Part shown: positions 44,258 through 53,628 of the stretch, piece after piece
How the letters are laid out: each line of letters starts with the position of its first letter
How positions within the stretch are numbered: position 1 is the stretch's first letter
Notes under the pieces: model-generated
What the model was told of the DNA's origin: nothing
The model's database searches: none
The model's input: the letters and a program-made list of their open reading frames with translations, nothing else
Position numbers and translations under genes: made by a program
NCBI GenBank assembly: GCA_016719055.1
Contig: JADKAW010000002.1
Span: forward strand, 1 to 64,000
Source of the DNA: Candidatus Rhodoferax mariagerensis
GTDB lineage: Bacteria > Pseudomonadota > Gammaproteobacteria > Burkholderiales > Burkholderiaceae_C
Direction: 5' to 3'
Length of the DNA: 64,000 nucleotides

Positions 44258-45880
44258 ATGCCCGTTCTTGACACCCAACTCAACGCCCGCTCTGCCGACT
44301 TCCAGGTCAATGCCGCTGCCATGCGGGTCCTGGTCGATGACCTCAACGCCCAAGTCACTCAGGTCGAATTCGGCGGTGGCGAGGCCGCGCGGGCCAAACA
44401 CACCGCCCGTGGCAAACTGCTGCCGCGCGACCGGGTGCAAACCCTGCTCGACCCCGGCACGCCGTTTCTCGAACTCTCACCCTTGGCGGCCTTGGGCATG
44501 TACCCGGACCGCGATGGCACCGACAGCGCCCCCGGTGCCGGCATCGTCGCTGGCATTGGCCGCGTCAATGGTGTGGACTGCATGATCGTCTGCAACGACG
44601 CCACCGTCAAAGGCGGCACCTATTACCCCATGACGGTCAAAAAACACCTGCGCGCCCAAGAGATCGCGCAGCAAAACCGCCTGCCCTGCATCTACTTGGT
44701 GGACTCGGGCGGTGCCAACCTGCCCAACCAGGACGAAGTCTTCCCCGACCGCGACCACTTTGGCCGCATCTTCTTCAACCAGGCCACCATGAGCGCCCAG
44801 GGCATTGCCCAGATCGCCGTGGTCATGGGCAGCTGCACCGCAGGTGGCGCTTATGTGCCAGCCATGAGCGACGAGGCCATCATCGTCAAAAACCAGGGCA
44901 CCATCTTTCTGGGTGGCCCGCCGCTGGTCAAGGCCGCTACCGGTGAGGTGGTCACCGCCGAAGACCTGGGCGGTGGCGACGTGCACACGCGCCTGAGCGG
45001 CGTGGCCGACCACCTGGCACAAAACGACATGCACGCGTTGGCGCTGGCCCGCACTGCCGTCAAGAATTTATATAAAAACAAGCCTCTAGCCCCCGCCGAT
45101 CATGCATCCATAGCTCCTAAATACGCAGCAGACGAGCTTTATGGCGTGATCCCGGTCGACACCCGCAAACCCTTTGACGTGCGCGAAATCATCGCCCGCA
45201 TCGTCGACGACTCCGACTTTGACGAATTCAAATCACGCTTTGGCATCACCCTGGTTTGCGGCTTTGCCCGCATCGAAGGCATGCCGGTTGGCATCATCGC
45301 CAACAACGGCATTTTGTTCAGCGAGTCGGCACTCAAGGGCACGCATTTCATCGAGCTCTGCTGCCAGCGCAAAATTCCGCTGGTGTTTTTGCAGAACATC
45401 ACCGGCTTCATGGTCGGGCGCAAGTATGAAAACGAAGGCATTGCCCGCAATGGCGCCAAAATGGTGACCGCCGTGGCCACCGCAGCGGTGCCCAAATTCA
45501 CCATCATCATCGGCGGCAGCTTTGGTGCCGGCAACTACGGCATGTGTGGCCGGGCCTTCAGCCCGCGCTTTTTGTGGATGTGGCCCAACGCCCGCATCTC
45601 GGTGATGGGCGGCGAGCAGGCCGCCAGCGTGCTGGCCACGGTGCGCCGCGACGGCATCGAGCTCAAAGGCGGCACCTGGAGCACGGAAGAAGAAGAAGCC
45701 TTCAAAGCCCCGGTGCGCCGCCAGTACGAAGAGCAGGGCCACCCCTATTTCGCCACCGCCCGCCTGTGGGACGACGGCATCATCGACCCCGCCGACACCC
45801 GCCGCGTGTTGGCGCTGGGCCTGTCGGCAGCGCGCAATGCCCCCACTGAAGACACCAAGTTTGGACTTTTCCGCATGTGA
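44258..45880 (+). CDS. mccB: Methylcrotonyl-CoA carboxylase beta subunit
   Basis: A 540-residue biotin-dependent carboxyltransferase of leucine breakdown (also called LiuB). The family blocks IYLVDSGGANLPNQDEVFPD, GGPPLVKAATGEVV, NITGFMVGRKYENEGIARNG, GGSFGAGNYGMCGRAFSPRF and MWPNARISVMGGEQAASVLA are those of MccB, with both crotonase-like halves complete. The segment NLYKNKPLAPADHASIAPKY (about 277-296) is encoded by an interspersed repeat at 45066-45122 and occurs at a variable loop. It should work with the broken mccA at 49339. Confidence 0.93.
   Translation: MPVLDTQLNARSADFQVNAAAMRVLVDDLNAQVTQVEFGGGEAARAKHTARGKLLPRDRVQTLLDPGTPFLELSPLAALGMYPDRDGTDSAPGAGIVAGIGRVNGVDCMIVCNDATVKGGTYYPMTVKKHLRAQEIAQQNRLPCIYLVDSGGANLPNQDEVFPDRDHFGRIFFNQATMSAQGIAQIAVVMGSCTAGGAYVPAMSDEAIIVKNQGTIFLGGPPLVKAATGEVVTAEDLGGGDVHTRLSGVADHLAQNDMHALALARTAVKNLYKNKPLAPADHASIAPKYAADELYGVIPVDTRKPFDVREIIARIVDDSDFDEFKSRFGITLVCGFARIEGMPVGIIANNGILFSESALKGTHFIELCCQRKIPLVFLQNITGFMVGRKYENEGIARNGAKMVTAVATAAVPKFTIIIGGSFGAGNYGMCGRAFSPRFLWMWPNARISVMGGEQAASVLATVRRDGIELKGGTWSTEEEEAFKAPVRRQYEEQGHPYFATARLWDDGIIDPADTRRVLALGLSAARNAPTEDTKFGLFRM
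45066..45122 (-). repeat. Interspersed repeat copy 9, inside mccB
   Basis: The plus strand reads AAAACAAGCCTCTAGCCCCC and CATCCATAGCTCCTAAATA, the reverse complement of the AGCT...GGGCTAGAGGC family pattern. Its AT-rich codons (TTA TAT AAA, ATA GCT) stand out from the GC-rich gene. It is translated in frame. Confidence 0.75.
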
Positions 45881-45908
45881 TGTGTATGATTTGTTAATTT
45901 CATACACA
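45881..45908. promoter_or_regulatory. VapBC operator palindrome
   Basis: TGTGTATGA and TCATACACA form perfect 9-bp inverted arms separated by 10 bases, immediately after the mccB stop (45878-45880) and 16 bases before the vapB start. VapB antitoxins with a ribbon-helix-helix bind such palindromes to repress their own promoter. Confidence 0.65.
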
Positions 45909-45923
45909 TTGAAGGAGTCAAGC

Positions 45924-46283
45924 ATGCGCACCAACATCGAGATCGACGACAAGCTCATGAACTTTGTCATGGCCACCGGCGATTTCAAAACCAAGCGTGA
46001 GGCAGTGGAACAGGGCCTGAAGCTCATCAAGCGACGCAAGGTGTACGACGGCTTGTTGGCCCTGCGCGGCAAACTGGAGTGGATTGGCGATGACCCTGCC
46101 GCCTGGGCCAGATACCGCGAGGACCAACTGACCAAAGTTCGGGCCAAAGCGGCCGGCTTACCGTTTGAGGGGGAGATCGACCCCATCTTTCTGAGTCCCG
46201 GCTTTGCGGTGGACTTGGTGTCGACCCCTTTGGTGCAAGAAAGTGCCGCCGAATACGGTGCTCCCGGAACGAAAGCACCATGA
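45924..46283 (+). CDS. vapB: VapB-like antitoxin with long C-terminal extension
   Basis: A 119-residue antitoxin. Residues 1-45 (MRTNIEIDDKLMNFVMATGD then FKTKREAVEQGLKLIKRRK) are a ribbon-helix-helix DNA-binding domain of the VapB/DUF2191 type, and LRGKLEWIGD is the usual toxin-binding segment. The remaining about 55 residues (from DPAAWARYREDQ) exceed the normal length of about 75-85 residues for this group. GAAGGAG precedes the ATG. It overlaps vapC by 4 bases. Confidence 0.8.
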   Translation: MRTNIEIDDKLMNFVMATGDFKTKREAVEQGLKLIKRRKVYDGLLALRGKLEWIGDDPAAWARYREDQLTKVRAKAAGLPFEGEIDPIFLSPGFAVDLVSTPLVQESAAEYGAPGTKAP

Positions 46284-46681
46284 TTTTGGTGGATTCCAGC
46301 GTTTGGATTGACTTCTTCAGGCAGTCCCCAACACCTTCCTGTGTGCAACTCATCGAGTTGTTGCAGGAGGGCTCGGCCACCGTCGGAACCGCAGATTTGG
46401 TGGTTTACGAGGTTTTGCGCGGTTTCAACACAGGCCGTGCCTTGCGGGATGCGCAAGATCTCCTGCTCGACTTACCTACCGTGGAAATCGGAGGCATCGC
46501 CAACGCCCTGCAAGCCGCCGAGCACGACCGTGCCCTGCGCGCCAAAGGCTACACCATCCGCAGCCCTATCGACGTGTTACTGGCCAGCTACTGCATCACC
46601 CACGATCACACCCTGCTGCACCGCGATGCCGATTTTGATGTGCTGCAAACCTTGCGAGGCTTAAGAACATGGCCACACTGA
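46280..46681 (+). CDS. vapC: VapC-like PIN-domain RNase toxin
   Basis: A 133-residue PIN-domain endonuclease, intact. MILVDSSVWIDFF (Asp5), TADLVVYEVLRGF (Glu), RSPIDVLLASYC (Asp) and HTLLHRDADFDVL (Asp) supply the acidic metal-binding residues. PIN toxins cleave tRNA or the sarcin-ricin loop. It overlaps vapB by 4 bases (ATGA), and its stop codon TGATG overlaps a downstream in-frame start (46681) of the hydrolase gene, giving possible read-through coupling. The pair sits between mccB and other leucine genes. Confidence 0.88.
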   Translation: MILVDSSVWIDFFRQSPTPSCVQLIELLQEGSATVGTADLVVYEVLRGFNTGRALRDAQDLLLDLPTVEIGGIANALQAAEHDRALRAKGYTIRSPIDVLLASYCITHDHTLLHRDADFDVLQTLRGLRTWPH

Positions 46682-47820
46682 TGTCTTTTCGTGTTGCATT
46701 GCAATGCACATTGGTGTTGGCCCTGTTGCCGACCAGCCTAGGTGCCGCAGCGCAAGACCTCAACACCAGCCTGCGCGAGCAAGTGCTGATGGTCCCCAAA
46801 AAAGGGTCGCTGTTCACCGTCCAGCTTGAAACCACCGTCTACCTGCCACCGGGCGACGGTCCCTTCCCGCTGGTCGTCATCAACCACGGCAAATCCGCAG
46901 GCAACCCGCACTTTCAGGCCCGCAGCCGACCCAGTGCTGCCCGCTTTTTTGTCCAGCGCGGCTACGCGGTGCTGGCCCCCATGCGCCAGGGTTTTTCCAA
47001 ATCCGAGGGCACCTACGTTGGCGGCGGCTGCAATGTTGAAAGCAATGGCCACGCCCAGGCCGAAGACATCAAGGCCGTGCTCGACCACATCACAGCCTTG
47101 CCTTGGGCTGACAAAAGCCGCATTCTGGTCACCGGCCAGTCACACGGCGGCTGGACCACGCTGGCCTTTGGCACCCTGGGCTACCCCGGTGTGCGCGGCC
47201 TGGTCAATTTTGCGGGCGGTTTGCGCCAGGACGACTGCGCCGGCTGGGAAGCCACCCTGGCCCGTGTTGGTTCCGCCTACGGCAAGGCCACCGCAGTGCC
47301 ATCGCTCTGGTTTTATGGCGACAACGACAGCTTTTTCGCCCCCCACGTTTTTCGCCCGCTTCATGAAAACTACCTTGCCGCCGGTGGCAAAGCAGAGCTG
47401 GTCGCCTTTGGCCAGTTTGGCAGCGATTCCCACAGCATGTTTGGCAGCAGCGCGGGTGAAGCCATCTGGCAGCCCCGCGTTGAAGCCTTCATGCGCACCC
47501 TCGGGCTGCCGACGGCCATCGTGCACACCGGCCTGGGCGCAGTGGCGCGCACCCCGGTGCCAGCACCGACAGGCTTTGCCGCTTTGACCGACGCTGACAA
47601 GGTCCCCCACGTCAAAGCCGCTGGCCGCGACGGCTACAACGCGTTTTTAACCAAGCCCTATCCACGCGCCTATGCCCTGTCGCCCAGCGGTGTCTGGGGC
47701 TGGGCCTACCAGGGTGACGATCCCTTGCAGCGTGCACTGGCCAACTGCAACAAACTCGCCAAAGACCAGCCTTGCCGCCTCTATGCCGTGGACGACCAGG
47801 TGGTCTGGACCAAAGAATAA
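46669..47820 (+). CDS. Alpha/beta hydrolase, secreted
   Basis: A 383-residue dienelactone hydrolase-like protein. It has a possible signal peptide (FRVALQCTLVLALLPTSLGA), VVINHGKSAGNP, the nucleophile VTGQSHGGWTTL, YGDNDSFF (Asp) and DSHSMFG (His). Ester substrates are unknown. It lies in the leucine locus between VapBC and the hydratase. Starts at 46669 or 46681 are both in frame; 46681 overlaps the vapC stop. Confidence 0.78.
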   Translation: MATLMSFRVALQCTLVLALLPTSLGAAAQDLNTSLREQVLMVPKKGSLFTVQLETTVYLPPGDGPFPLVVINHGKSAGNPHFQARSRPSAARFFVQRGYAVLAPMRQGFSKSEGTYVGGGCNVESNGHAQAEDIKAVLDHITALPWADKSRILVTGQSHGGWTTLAFGTLGYPGVRGLVNFAGGLRQDDCAGWEATLARVGSAYGKATAVPSLWFYGDNDSFFAPHVFRPLHENYLAAGGKAELVAFGQFGSDSHSMFGSSAGEAIWQPRVEAFMRTLGLPTAIVHTGLGAVARTPVPAPTGFAALTDADKVPHVKAAGRDGYNAFLTKPYPRAYALSPSGVWGWAYQGDDPLQRALANCNKLAKDQPCRLYAVDDQVVWTKE

Positions 47821-47825
47821 AACCC

Positions 47826-48605
47826 ATGAACAACTTAACAATTGACCACGGTGCGGCTCACGCCACCATCACCCTCAACCGCCCCGAGGTCCGCAACGCC
47901 TTCAACGATGACGTCATTGCCGAACTCTCCCAGGCCTTCACCCAGCTCGGCCAAGACAGCCAGGTGCGCGCCATCGTGCTCGCTGCAGAGGGCCCGGCCT
48001 TTTGTGCCGGCGCTGACCTCAACTGGATGCGCCGCATGGCCGACTACACCCACGCCGAGAACCTGGCCGACGCCGGTCAGTTGGCCGAAATGTTGCGCGT
48101 CATCTCCACCTGCCCCAAACCCACCGTGGCGCGCATCCAGGGCGACGTCTACGCCGGCGGCATGGGCCTGGTCGCTGCCTGCGACATGGCCGTCAGTGTG
48201 GACACTGCCAACTACTGTCTAAGCGAGGTCAAGCTTGGCCTTTACCCGGCCACCATCAGCCCCTACGTCATCCGCGCCATGGGCCCCCGCGCCGCGCACC
48301 GTTACTTTTTAACTGCCGAGCGCTTTGATGCGGTAGAGGCTTTGCGCATCGGCTTTGTCCACGTGGTCGTTAGCGCTGACCAACTTGACGCGCAAGTCAA
48401 CACAATGCTCCAGGCCCTTATCAGCGCCAGCCCCAACGCCGTCAAACAATGCAAAACCCTGTTGCAAGACGTAGCAGGCCAGGACATCAACGCCACCCTC
48501 ATCGCCCACACTGTGCAAGGCATCGCCAGCATCCGCGCCAGCACCGAGGGCAAAGAGGGCGTGCAGTCCTTCCTGCAAAAACGCAAACCCGCTTGGCAAA
48601 TTTAA
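47826..48605 (+). CDS. liuC: Methylglutaconyl-CoA hydratase
   Basis: A 259-residue crotonase-family protein, the hydratase of 3-methylglutaconyl-CoA in leucine breakdown by context. FCAGADLNWMRRMADYTHAE (oxyanion loop) and SEVKLGLYPATISPYVIRAM (catalytic Glu in EVKLG) match the LiuC/AUH group, where the second region carries ATISPYV as in this protein. It follows the hydrolase by 5 bases and precedes a DUF4126 gene, with mccA next, so it is part of the same transcript. Confidence 0.88.
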   Translation: MNNLTIDHGAAHATITLNRPEVRNAFNDDVIAELSQAFTQLGQDSQVRAIVLAAEGPAFCAGADLNWMRRMADYTHAENLADAGQLAEMLRVISTCPKPTVARIQGDVYAGGMGLVAACDMAVSVDTANYCLSEVKLGLYPATISPYVIRAMGPRAAHRYFLTAERFDAVEALRIGFVHVVVSADQLDAQVNTMLQALISASPNAVKQCKTLLQDVAGQDINATLIAHTVQGIASIRASTEGKEGVQSFLQKRKPAWQI

Positions 48606-48618
48606 CTGACCAAAAAAC

Positions 48619-49338
48619 ATGGAACTGATCTGGCAAACCCTTCTGGACTGGCTGCAATCGGTAGGCATCGACCTGGGCGTGCGCCTGCCCACCGAGGTAG
48701 CACCTGCGGTGGCTCAGGCCGCCGACCAGCTCGACCTGCCCAGCCTGTTGGCGCTGGCCGCGGTTCTGGGCTGGGCCAGCGGCTTCAGGTTGTACGCTAT
48801 CGTGTTTCTGGTCGGGGCAGCAGGGGCTTTGGACTGGATTGTGTTGCCTTCCGGTCTGGCGGTGTTGCAGCATCCGGCGCTGCTGATCGCTAGCGGCATC
48901 ATGCTGTTCATCGAGTTTTTTGCCGACAAGATTCCTGGGCTCGACTCGTTGTGGGACATTGTTCACAGTGTGATCCGAATCCCGGCGGGGGCCGCCCTGG
49001 CCGCTGGTGCCCTGGGGGCAGACAGCACCACCATGGCCGTCGCCGCCGCGCTGATGGGCGGCTCGCTGGCGGCCACCAGCCAGGCCGCCAAAACCACCAC
49101 GCGCGCCGCCATCAACACCTCGCCCGAGCCGTTTTCCAACGTGTTGGCCAGCCTGGTCGAAGACGGTCTGGTGGTGGCTGCCCTCTGGCTCGCCACCACT
49201 CACCCGCTGGTGTTTGGGGTGTTGCTGTTGGTCACCGTGGTGGTGCTGGGCGTGGTCACAGTGCTTCTTTTCAGGTTTCTGCAGGCCGTGTTCAAACGCC
49301 TGTCGGCTTTCTTTTCCAGTTCCCAGAAGGTGGTTTAA
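48619..49338 (+). CDS. DUF4126 membrane protein
   Basis: A 239-residue membrane protein with several hydrophobic segments (LLALAAVLGWASGFRLYAIV, VVAALWLATTHPLVFGVLLL and others), DUF4126 type, which in this group carries the FADKIPGLDSLWD block. Function is unknown. Its stop directly precedes the mccA start (49339), which suggests operon co-translation. The same pairing with methylcrotonyl-CoA carboxylase alpha occurs in some Comamonadaceae as I recall. Confidence 0.75.
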   Translation: MELIWQTLLDWLQSVGIDLGVRLPTEVAPAVAQAADQLDLPSLLALAAVLGWASGFRLYAIVFLVGAAGALDWIVLPSGLAVLQHPALLIASGIMLFIEFFADKIPGLDSLWDIVHSVIRIPAGAALAAGALGADSTTMAVAAALMGGSLAATSQAAKTTTRAAINTSPEPFSNVLASLVEDGLVVAALWLATTHPLVFGVLLLVTVVVLGVVTVLLFRFLQAVFKRLSAFFSSSQKVV

Positions 49339-51410
49339 ATGTTTACAAAAATACTGATTGCCAACCGGGGCGAAATCGCCTGCCGTGTGGCCGCCACCGC
49401 ACGTCGCATGGGCGTCAAAACCGTGGCCGTCTATTCCGACGCCGATGCCAGCGCCAAACACGTGGCCGCCTGCGACGAATCGGTCCACATCGGTGCCAGC
49501 GCCCCCAAAGACAGCTATCTGCGCTGGCAGCGCATCATCGAAGCCGCCCAAGCCACTGGCGCGCAAGCAGTGCACCCCGGCTACGGTTTCTTGAGCGAAA
49601 ACGAAGACTTCGCCAAAGCCTGCGTCGTCGCGGGCCTGGTCTTTATTGGCCCACCCGCTTCCGCCATCCAGGCCATGGGCCTCAAGGCCGAGTCCAAACA
49701 ACTCATGGAAAAGGCCGGCGTACCGCTGGTGCCCGGCTACCACGGTGCCGACCAGGACCCAGCCCTGCTGCAGCGCGAGGCTGATCACATTGGCTACCCC
49801 GTCCTCATCAAAGCCAGCGCCGGCGGCGGTGGCAAAGGCATGCGCGCTGTCGACAAGAGCGAAGACTTTGCCGACGCCCTGGCCAGTTGCAAACGCGAAG
49901 CCATCAACAGCTTTGGCAGTGACGCCGTGCTGATCGAAAAATACGTCCAGCGCCCGCGCCACATCGAAATCCAGGTCTTTGGCGACACCCTCGGCAACTA
50001 TGTGTACCTGTTCGAGCGCGACTGCTCGGTCCAGCGCCGCCACCAAAAAGTGCTCGAAGAAGCCCCGGCCCCCGGCATGACGGACGCCATGCGCCAGCAA
50101 ATGGGCAACGCCGCCGTGGCCGCCGCCCGTGCCGTCAACTACGTCGGCGCCGGCACGGTCGAATTCATCGTTGAGCAAACGCAGCCGGGCAGCGGGCCGC
50201 AATGCCGATTCCGGGGAAGTGGCAAGCGTGGGGGCCTTTTTCTTTATGGAAATGAACACCCGCCTGCAGGTCGAACACCCGGTCACCGAGGCCATCACCG
50301 GCCAGGACCTGGTCGAATGGCAACTGCGTGTGGCCAGCGGCGAACCCCTGCCACTCAGGCAAGACCAGCTCAAAATCACCGGTCACGCCATCGAGGCCCG
50401 CATCTGCGCCGAGAACCCCGACAACAATTTCCTGCCCGCCACTGGCACCTTGGAGGTCTATGCCAAGCCGCCACACGTGTCGTTCCAGCCCCCGTTATTA
50501 CTGGGTGAGGGCAGGCGAACTGATCAACCCACGCGCTTTGACGACGGCGTGCGCCCCGGCGACACCATCAGCCCCTATTACGACTCCATGGTTGCCAAAC
50601 TCATCGTCCATGGCGACACGCGCGAACAAGCCCTGGCCCGGCTTGACGCTGCCCTGGCCCAAACCCACATCGTGGGCCTTTCCACCAATGTGCAGTTTTT
50701 ACGCCACATCGTGCGTTCTGATTCCTTTGCCAACGCCCGCCTCGACACCGCCCTGATCCCGCGTGAGGCCGCCGTGCTGTTCAACCAGGAGCCGGTCGGC
50801 CTGGCGCTGGCCGCCGCCGCCGACGTGGCGCAAACCTTGCTCGACGAGCGTGCCACCCAAAGCGCCGACCCCTTCAGCCGCACCGACGGCTGGCGCAGCC
50901 ATGGTGTGTTCGAGCGGCGTTTTGAATTTGAATTTGGCGGCCAGCAGGTGCAGGCACTATTGACCTATTTGCACGGCGGTGCCCTGCGCTTTCTGGTCGG
51001 CTGGTACCACGGGCGTGCTGTCGTTCACCGCAGCAGGGCAGGGCATTGACCTGCAGTTTGCCGGCCAGCGCCATCGTGTCAATGTGTATAGAAAAGGCGA
51101 GGTAGCCCATATCCACACTGCGCAAGGCGCTACGCAAATTGTAGCTATTGACCTGCTGCTGCACGCCGGCGAAACCCATGCCGAGGTCGGACGCCTCACC
51201 GCGCCCATGCCCGGCAAGGTGGTGTCATTTGCCGTCAAGGCCGGCGACAGCGTCACCAAAGGCCAGCCACTGGCCGTCATGGATGCCATGAAAATGGAGC
51301 ACACCATCGCCGCGCCCATCGACGGCGTGGTGGCCGAACTGCTCTACGCCCCGGGTGATCAGGTGGTCGAGGGGGCTGAACTGCTGCGGCTAACCACGGC
51401 ACCGGCTTGA
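49339..51410 (+). pseudogene. mccA: Methylcrotonyl-CoA carboxylase alpha subunit, twice frameshifted
   Basis: Three frames in order make a complete biotin carboxylase-biotinyl protein: 49339 to about 50200 (FTKILIANRGEIACRV, IKASAGGGGKGMRAV, FERDCSVQRRHQKVLEEA, TVEFIVEQ), then about 50210 to 51000 (FFFMEMNTRLQVEHPVTEAI to GALRFLVGW), then to 51410 (GRLTAPMPGKVVSFAVKAGD, AVMDAMKMEHTIAA with the biotinyl Lys). Both shifts are +1 (one extra or two missing bases), near 50165-50225 and 50995-51010. The region at the first shift is also about 15 codons longer than expected. Either the alpha subunit is dead here or the sequence has two errors; mccB is intact. Confidence 0.8.
51086..51150 (-). repeat. 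Interspersed repeat copy 10, inside mccA
   Basis: The minus strand reads CAATAGCTACAATTTGCGTA, GCGCCTTGCGCAGTGTGGAT and ATGGGCTACCTCGCC. Codons here (AGA, AAA, GTA, ATT) are unlike the rest of the gene. A looser match to the family than the others. Confidence 0.45.
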
Positions 51411-51471
51411 CCAGACGCCATTTGTTCCCAGGCAAAATGCAGGTGGCGCAACTTACAACGGGTGAATCCCC

Positions 51472-52638
51472 ATGAAATACGACGACGCTGAACCCTACAT
51501 GGACTGCGAGGTCGAGGTCGAAGACATCGGTCTCCTGTCTGGCACCCATATCGGTTTTTACCTGGCCTGGGCGGTCAACAATGGCCTGGTTGCAAACAGT
51601 CTGGGTGCCTCTGCACAGGCCGTTGTGCAAGACCCAACCCTTGGTCGCGCCCTGCTGTTTGACCGCTGCGACGGCAAGCTGATGTCACAAGACCTGAACG
51701 AACGTGGCAACGCCTTTACCCAAAGTTATTACGAATCCAGATACATGCCCGACTACGTGGCGCTGTTTGCCCTGGATGAGGATGACCCGGCGGCCCTGTT
51801 CAAGGTTGATAACACCGCGGCCAATTGCGCCAAAGTCGCGCAGTGGCTCGATGCCCGCTTTGAGGAATGGCAAAACCAGGCGGCGCTGCCCAGCGACGTC
51901 AAGCTCTTGCAGATGATGGAAGCGCAGTTCGCGCCCTGGCTGCAGTCGCTGGGCTACAGCCGCGACCCGAACCTGTTTTACAAGGAAAAAGCCCGCTACA
52001 TCTTGGCCGGCCCGTGGGGCGAACACAGCCTGGTGTTGAGCGCATTGGATGATCGCCCCAAGCTGTATGGCATGTCGGTGGAAGTGTCCAGCAGGTTCAA
52101 GACCCTGGCGCAACGGGTGTGTGATGAGGAGCGCATCGACAACCCGCGCATCTCCAGCGAACCCTCCGCCACCTATTACCAGGCCCGGCATCACTGGCTG
52201 GGTGACTGGCCGGTGCCCCTGGTGCCCTACCGTGGTGGCCCGATTCACGCCATTCCCTTGACCGATGTGCGCCAGATTGAGCCCGCCATTGGCATGGTGT
52301 GCCGTCGCGCCCAGAAAGTGCTGCCGGGTTTGCTGGCCTCGCTGGAGACCCTGCAAGGTTATGACCAGTTGTATTGCGGCGACCCGGCGCGTGTGCCCGA
52401 GCTGTGGCGGGTCAGAAGCTACAACGAGGGGCCACGTGCCAGCGTGGGTTATTTGGTGCTGGTGCGCCTGCTGTGCGCCGAACTGGCCCGCAACCCCAAT
52501 TTGCGGGCGATGTGCATTGAGGCCGAACGGGCCTTGGACGCTGCCGAGCCCGCCCTGCGCAAAGACTGGATGGGCGCCGAGGTGCAGGAAATGCGCGCCC
52601 GCTTGCTGCGCATTCGCGCCCGGGCAGCTTGGCATTAA
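51472..52638 (+). CDS. Hypothetical protein with DUF7832-like N-terminus
   Basis: A 388-residue protein. The first about 120 residues (MKYDDAEPYMDCEVEVEDIG then LLSGTHIGFYLAWAVNNGLV) resemble the DUF7832 pattern of YDDA...GTHIGFYLAWA; the rest is unrecognised but unbroken and typical in codon use for the host. No signal peptide or membrane segment is seen. It lies in the leucine locus between mccA and a 2-hydroxyacid dehydrogenase. Confidence 0.65.
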   Translation: MKYDDAEPYMDCEVEVEDIGLLSGTHIGFYLAWAVNNGLVANSLGASAQAVVQDPTLGRALLFDRCDGKLMSQDLNERGNAFTQSYYESRYMPDYVALFALDEDDPAALFKVDNTAANCAKVAQWLDARFEEWQNQAALPSDVKLLQMMEAQFAPWLQSLGYSRDPNLFYKEKARYILAGPWGEHSLVLSALDDRPKLYGMSVEVSSRFKTLAQRVCDEERIDNPRISSEPSATYYQARHHWLGDWPVPLVPYRGGPIHAIPLTDVRQIEPAIGMVCRRAQKVLPGLLASLETLQGYDQLYCGDPARVPELWRVRSYNEGPRASVGYLVLVRLLCAELARNPNLRAMCIEAERALDAAEPALRKDWMGAEVQEMRARLLRIRARAAWH

Positions 52639-52667
52639 TTTTTAGCGCTGATTTACACACAACCATC

Positions 52668-53597
52668 ATGACCCCTTTTCGCATCAGCTTTTGCTGCACC
52701 AATACCGCCCCCGCGCCCTGGTTGGCCGGTTTGCACACGGCTTTGCCGCAGGCCGACATCGCCGTTTGGCAGCCAGGCGCATTGCCGGCCGACTACGCCG
52801 TGGTCTGGGCACCGCCGCAGCAATTTTTTGACGAGCAAACCCAGCTCAAAGGTATCTTCAACATCGGCGCCGGGGTTGACGCCTTGCTCAAGCTCAAATT
52901 ACCCCCCAGCGCTGCGGTGGTGCGTCTGGACGACGCCGGCATGGCCGTGCAGATGGCTGAATACGTCTGCCAGGCGGTGATCCGGCACCTGCGTGAGCTC
53001 GACCGCTACGCCGATGACATCCGCGCTGGCCGGTGGACCTTTCGCAAACCGCGTCAGCGCACCGACTTTCCCGTGGGCGTCATGGGGCTGGGCGTGCTGG
53101 GTTCCCGCGTGGCGCAGGCGCTGGCGTCCTTCGAATTCCCCGTACTGGGCTGGAGCCGCACCGCCAAGGCGCTGCCAGGCGTTGCCAGTTTTTTTGGCCC
53201 AGCGCAGTTGCCAGACTTTTTGCGCCAAAGCCGTATCCTGGTCAACCTGCTGCCGCTTACGCCACACACCGCCAACATCCTGAACCACCAAAACATGAGC
53301 CAGTTGCAGCCAGGTGGCTATGTCATCAACGTGGCGCGTGGCGCCCATCTGGTGGACGTTGATCTGCTCGCCCTGCTTGACAGTGGTCACCTCAGTGGTG
53401 CCACACTTGACGTCTTTCGTACCGAGCCGTTGCCCGCAGACCACCCGTTTTGGCAGCACCCCAAAATCACCATCACCCCGCACACCTCGGCGCGCACGCT
53501 GCGCGACGACAGCATTGCGCAGATCGCACAAAAGATGGCCGCTTTGCAGCGCGGCGAAACAGTGGCCGGTGTGGTTGACGTTGCTCGGGGGTATTGA
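52668..53597 (+). CDS. ghrA: 2-hydroxyacid dehydrogenase, GhrA-like
   Basis: A 309-residue D-2-hydroxyacid dehydrogenase resembling glyoxylate/hydroxypyruvate reductase A. VGVMGLGVLGSRVAQALASF is the NAD(P)-binding loop, NLLPLTPHTANILN and VINVARGAHLVDVDLLALL give the catalytic Arg region, DVFRTEPLPADHPFW the Glu and ITPHTSART the catalytic His. It probably reduces glyoxylate or hydroxypyruvate. ATG 52668 is chosen as homology begins with PFRISFCC. The minus-strand hicB starts on the other side of its stop. Confidence 0.88.
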   Translation: MTPFRISFCCTNTAPAPWLAGLHTALPQADIAVWQPGALPADYAVVWAPPQQFFDEQTQLKGIFNIGAGVDALLKLKLPPSAAVVRLDDAGMAVQMAEYVCQAVIRHLRELDRYADDIRAGRWTFRKPRQRTDFPVGVMGLGVLGSRVAQALASFEFPVLGWSRTAKALPGVASFFGPAQLPDFLRQSRILVNLLPLTPHTANILNHQNMSQLQPGGYVINVARGAHLVDVDLLALLDSGHLSGATLDVFRTEPLPADHPFWQHPKITITPHTSARTLRDDSIAQIAQKMAALQRGETVAGVVDVARGY

Positions 53598-53628
53598 GTT
53601 GCGCCACCCAGTCACTTACCCCTTTCCG

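Noticed and set aside
45233..46456. 407-residue minus-strand open frame over mccB and vapBC
   Set aside because: The plus-strand proteins are intact known families with ribosome sites and overlaps; the minus frame shows no family features.
48499..50379. 626-residue open frame on the minus strand across the liuC 3' end, DUF4126 and mccA genes
   Set aside because: It is the antisense shadow of GC-rich coding sequence: the plus-strand genes are recognisable families, and the minus-strand product has no ribosome site, no family and a His/Gly/Gln-rich composition typical of antisense reading.
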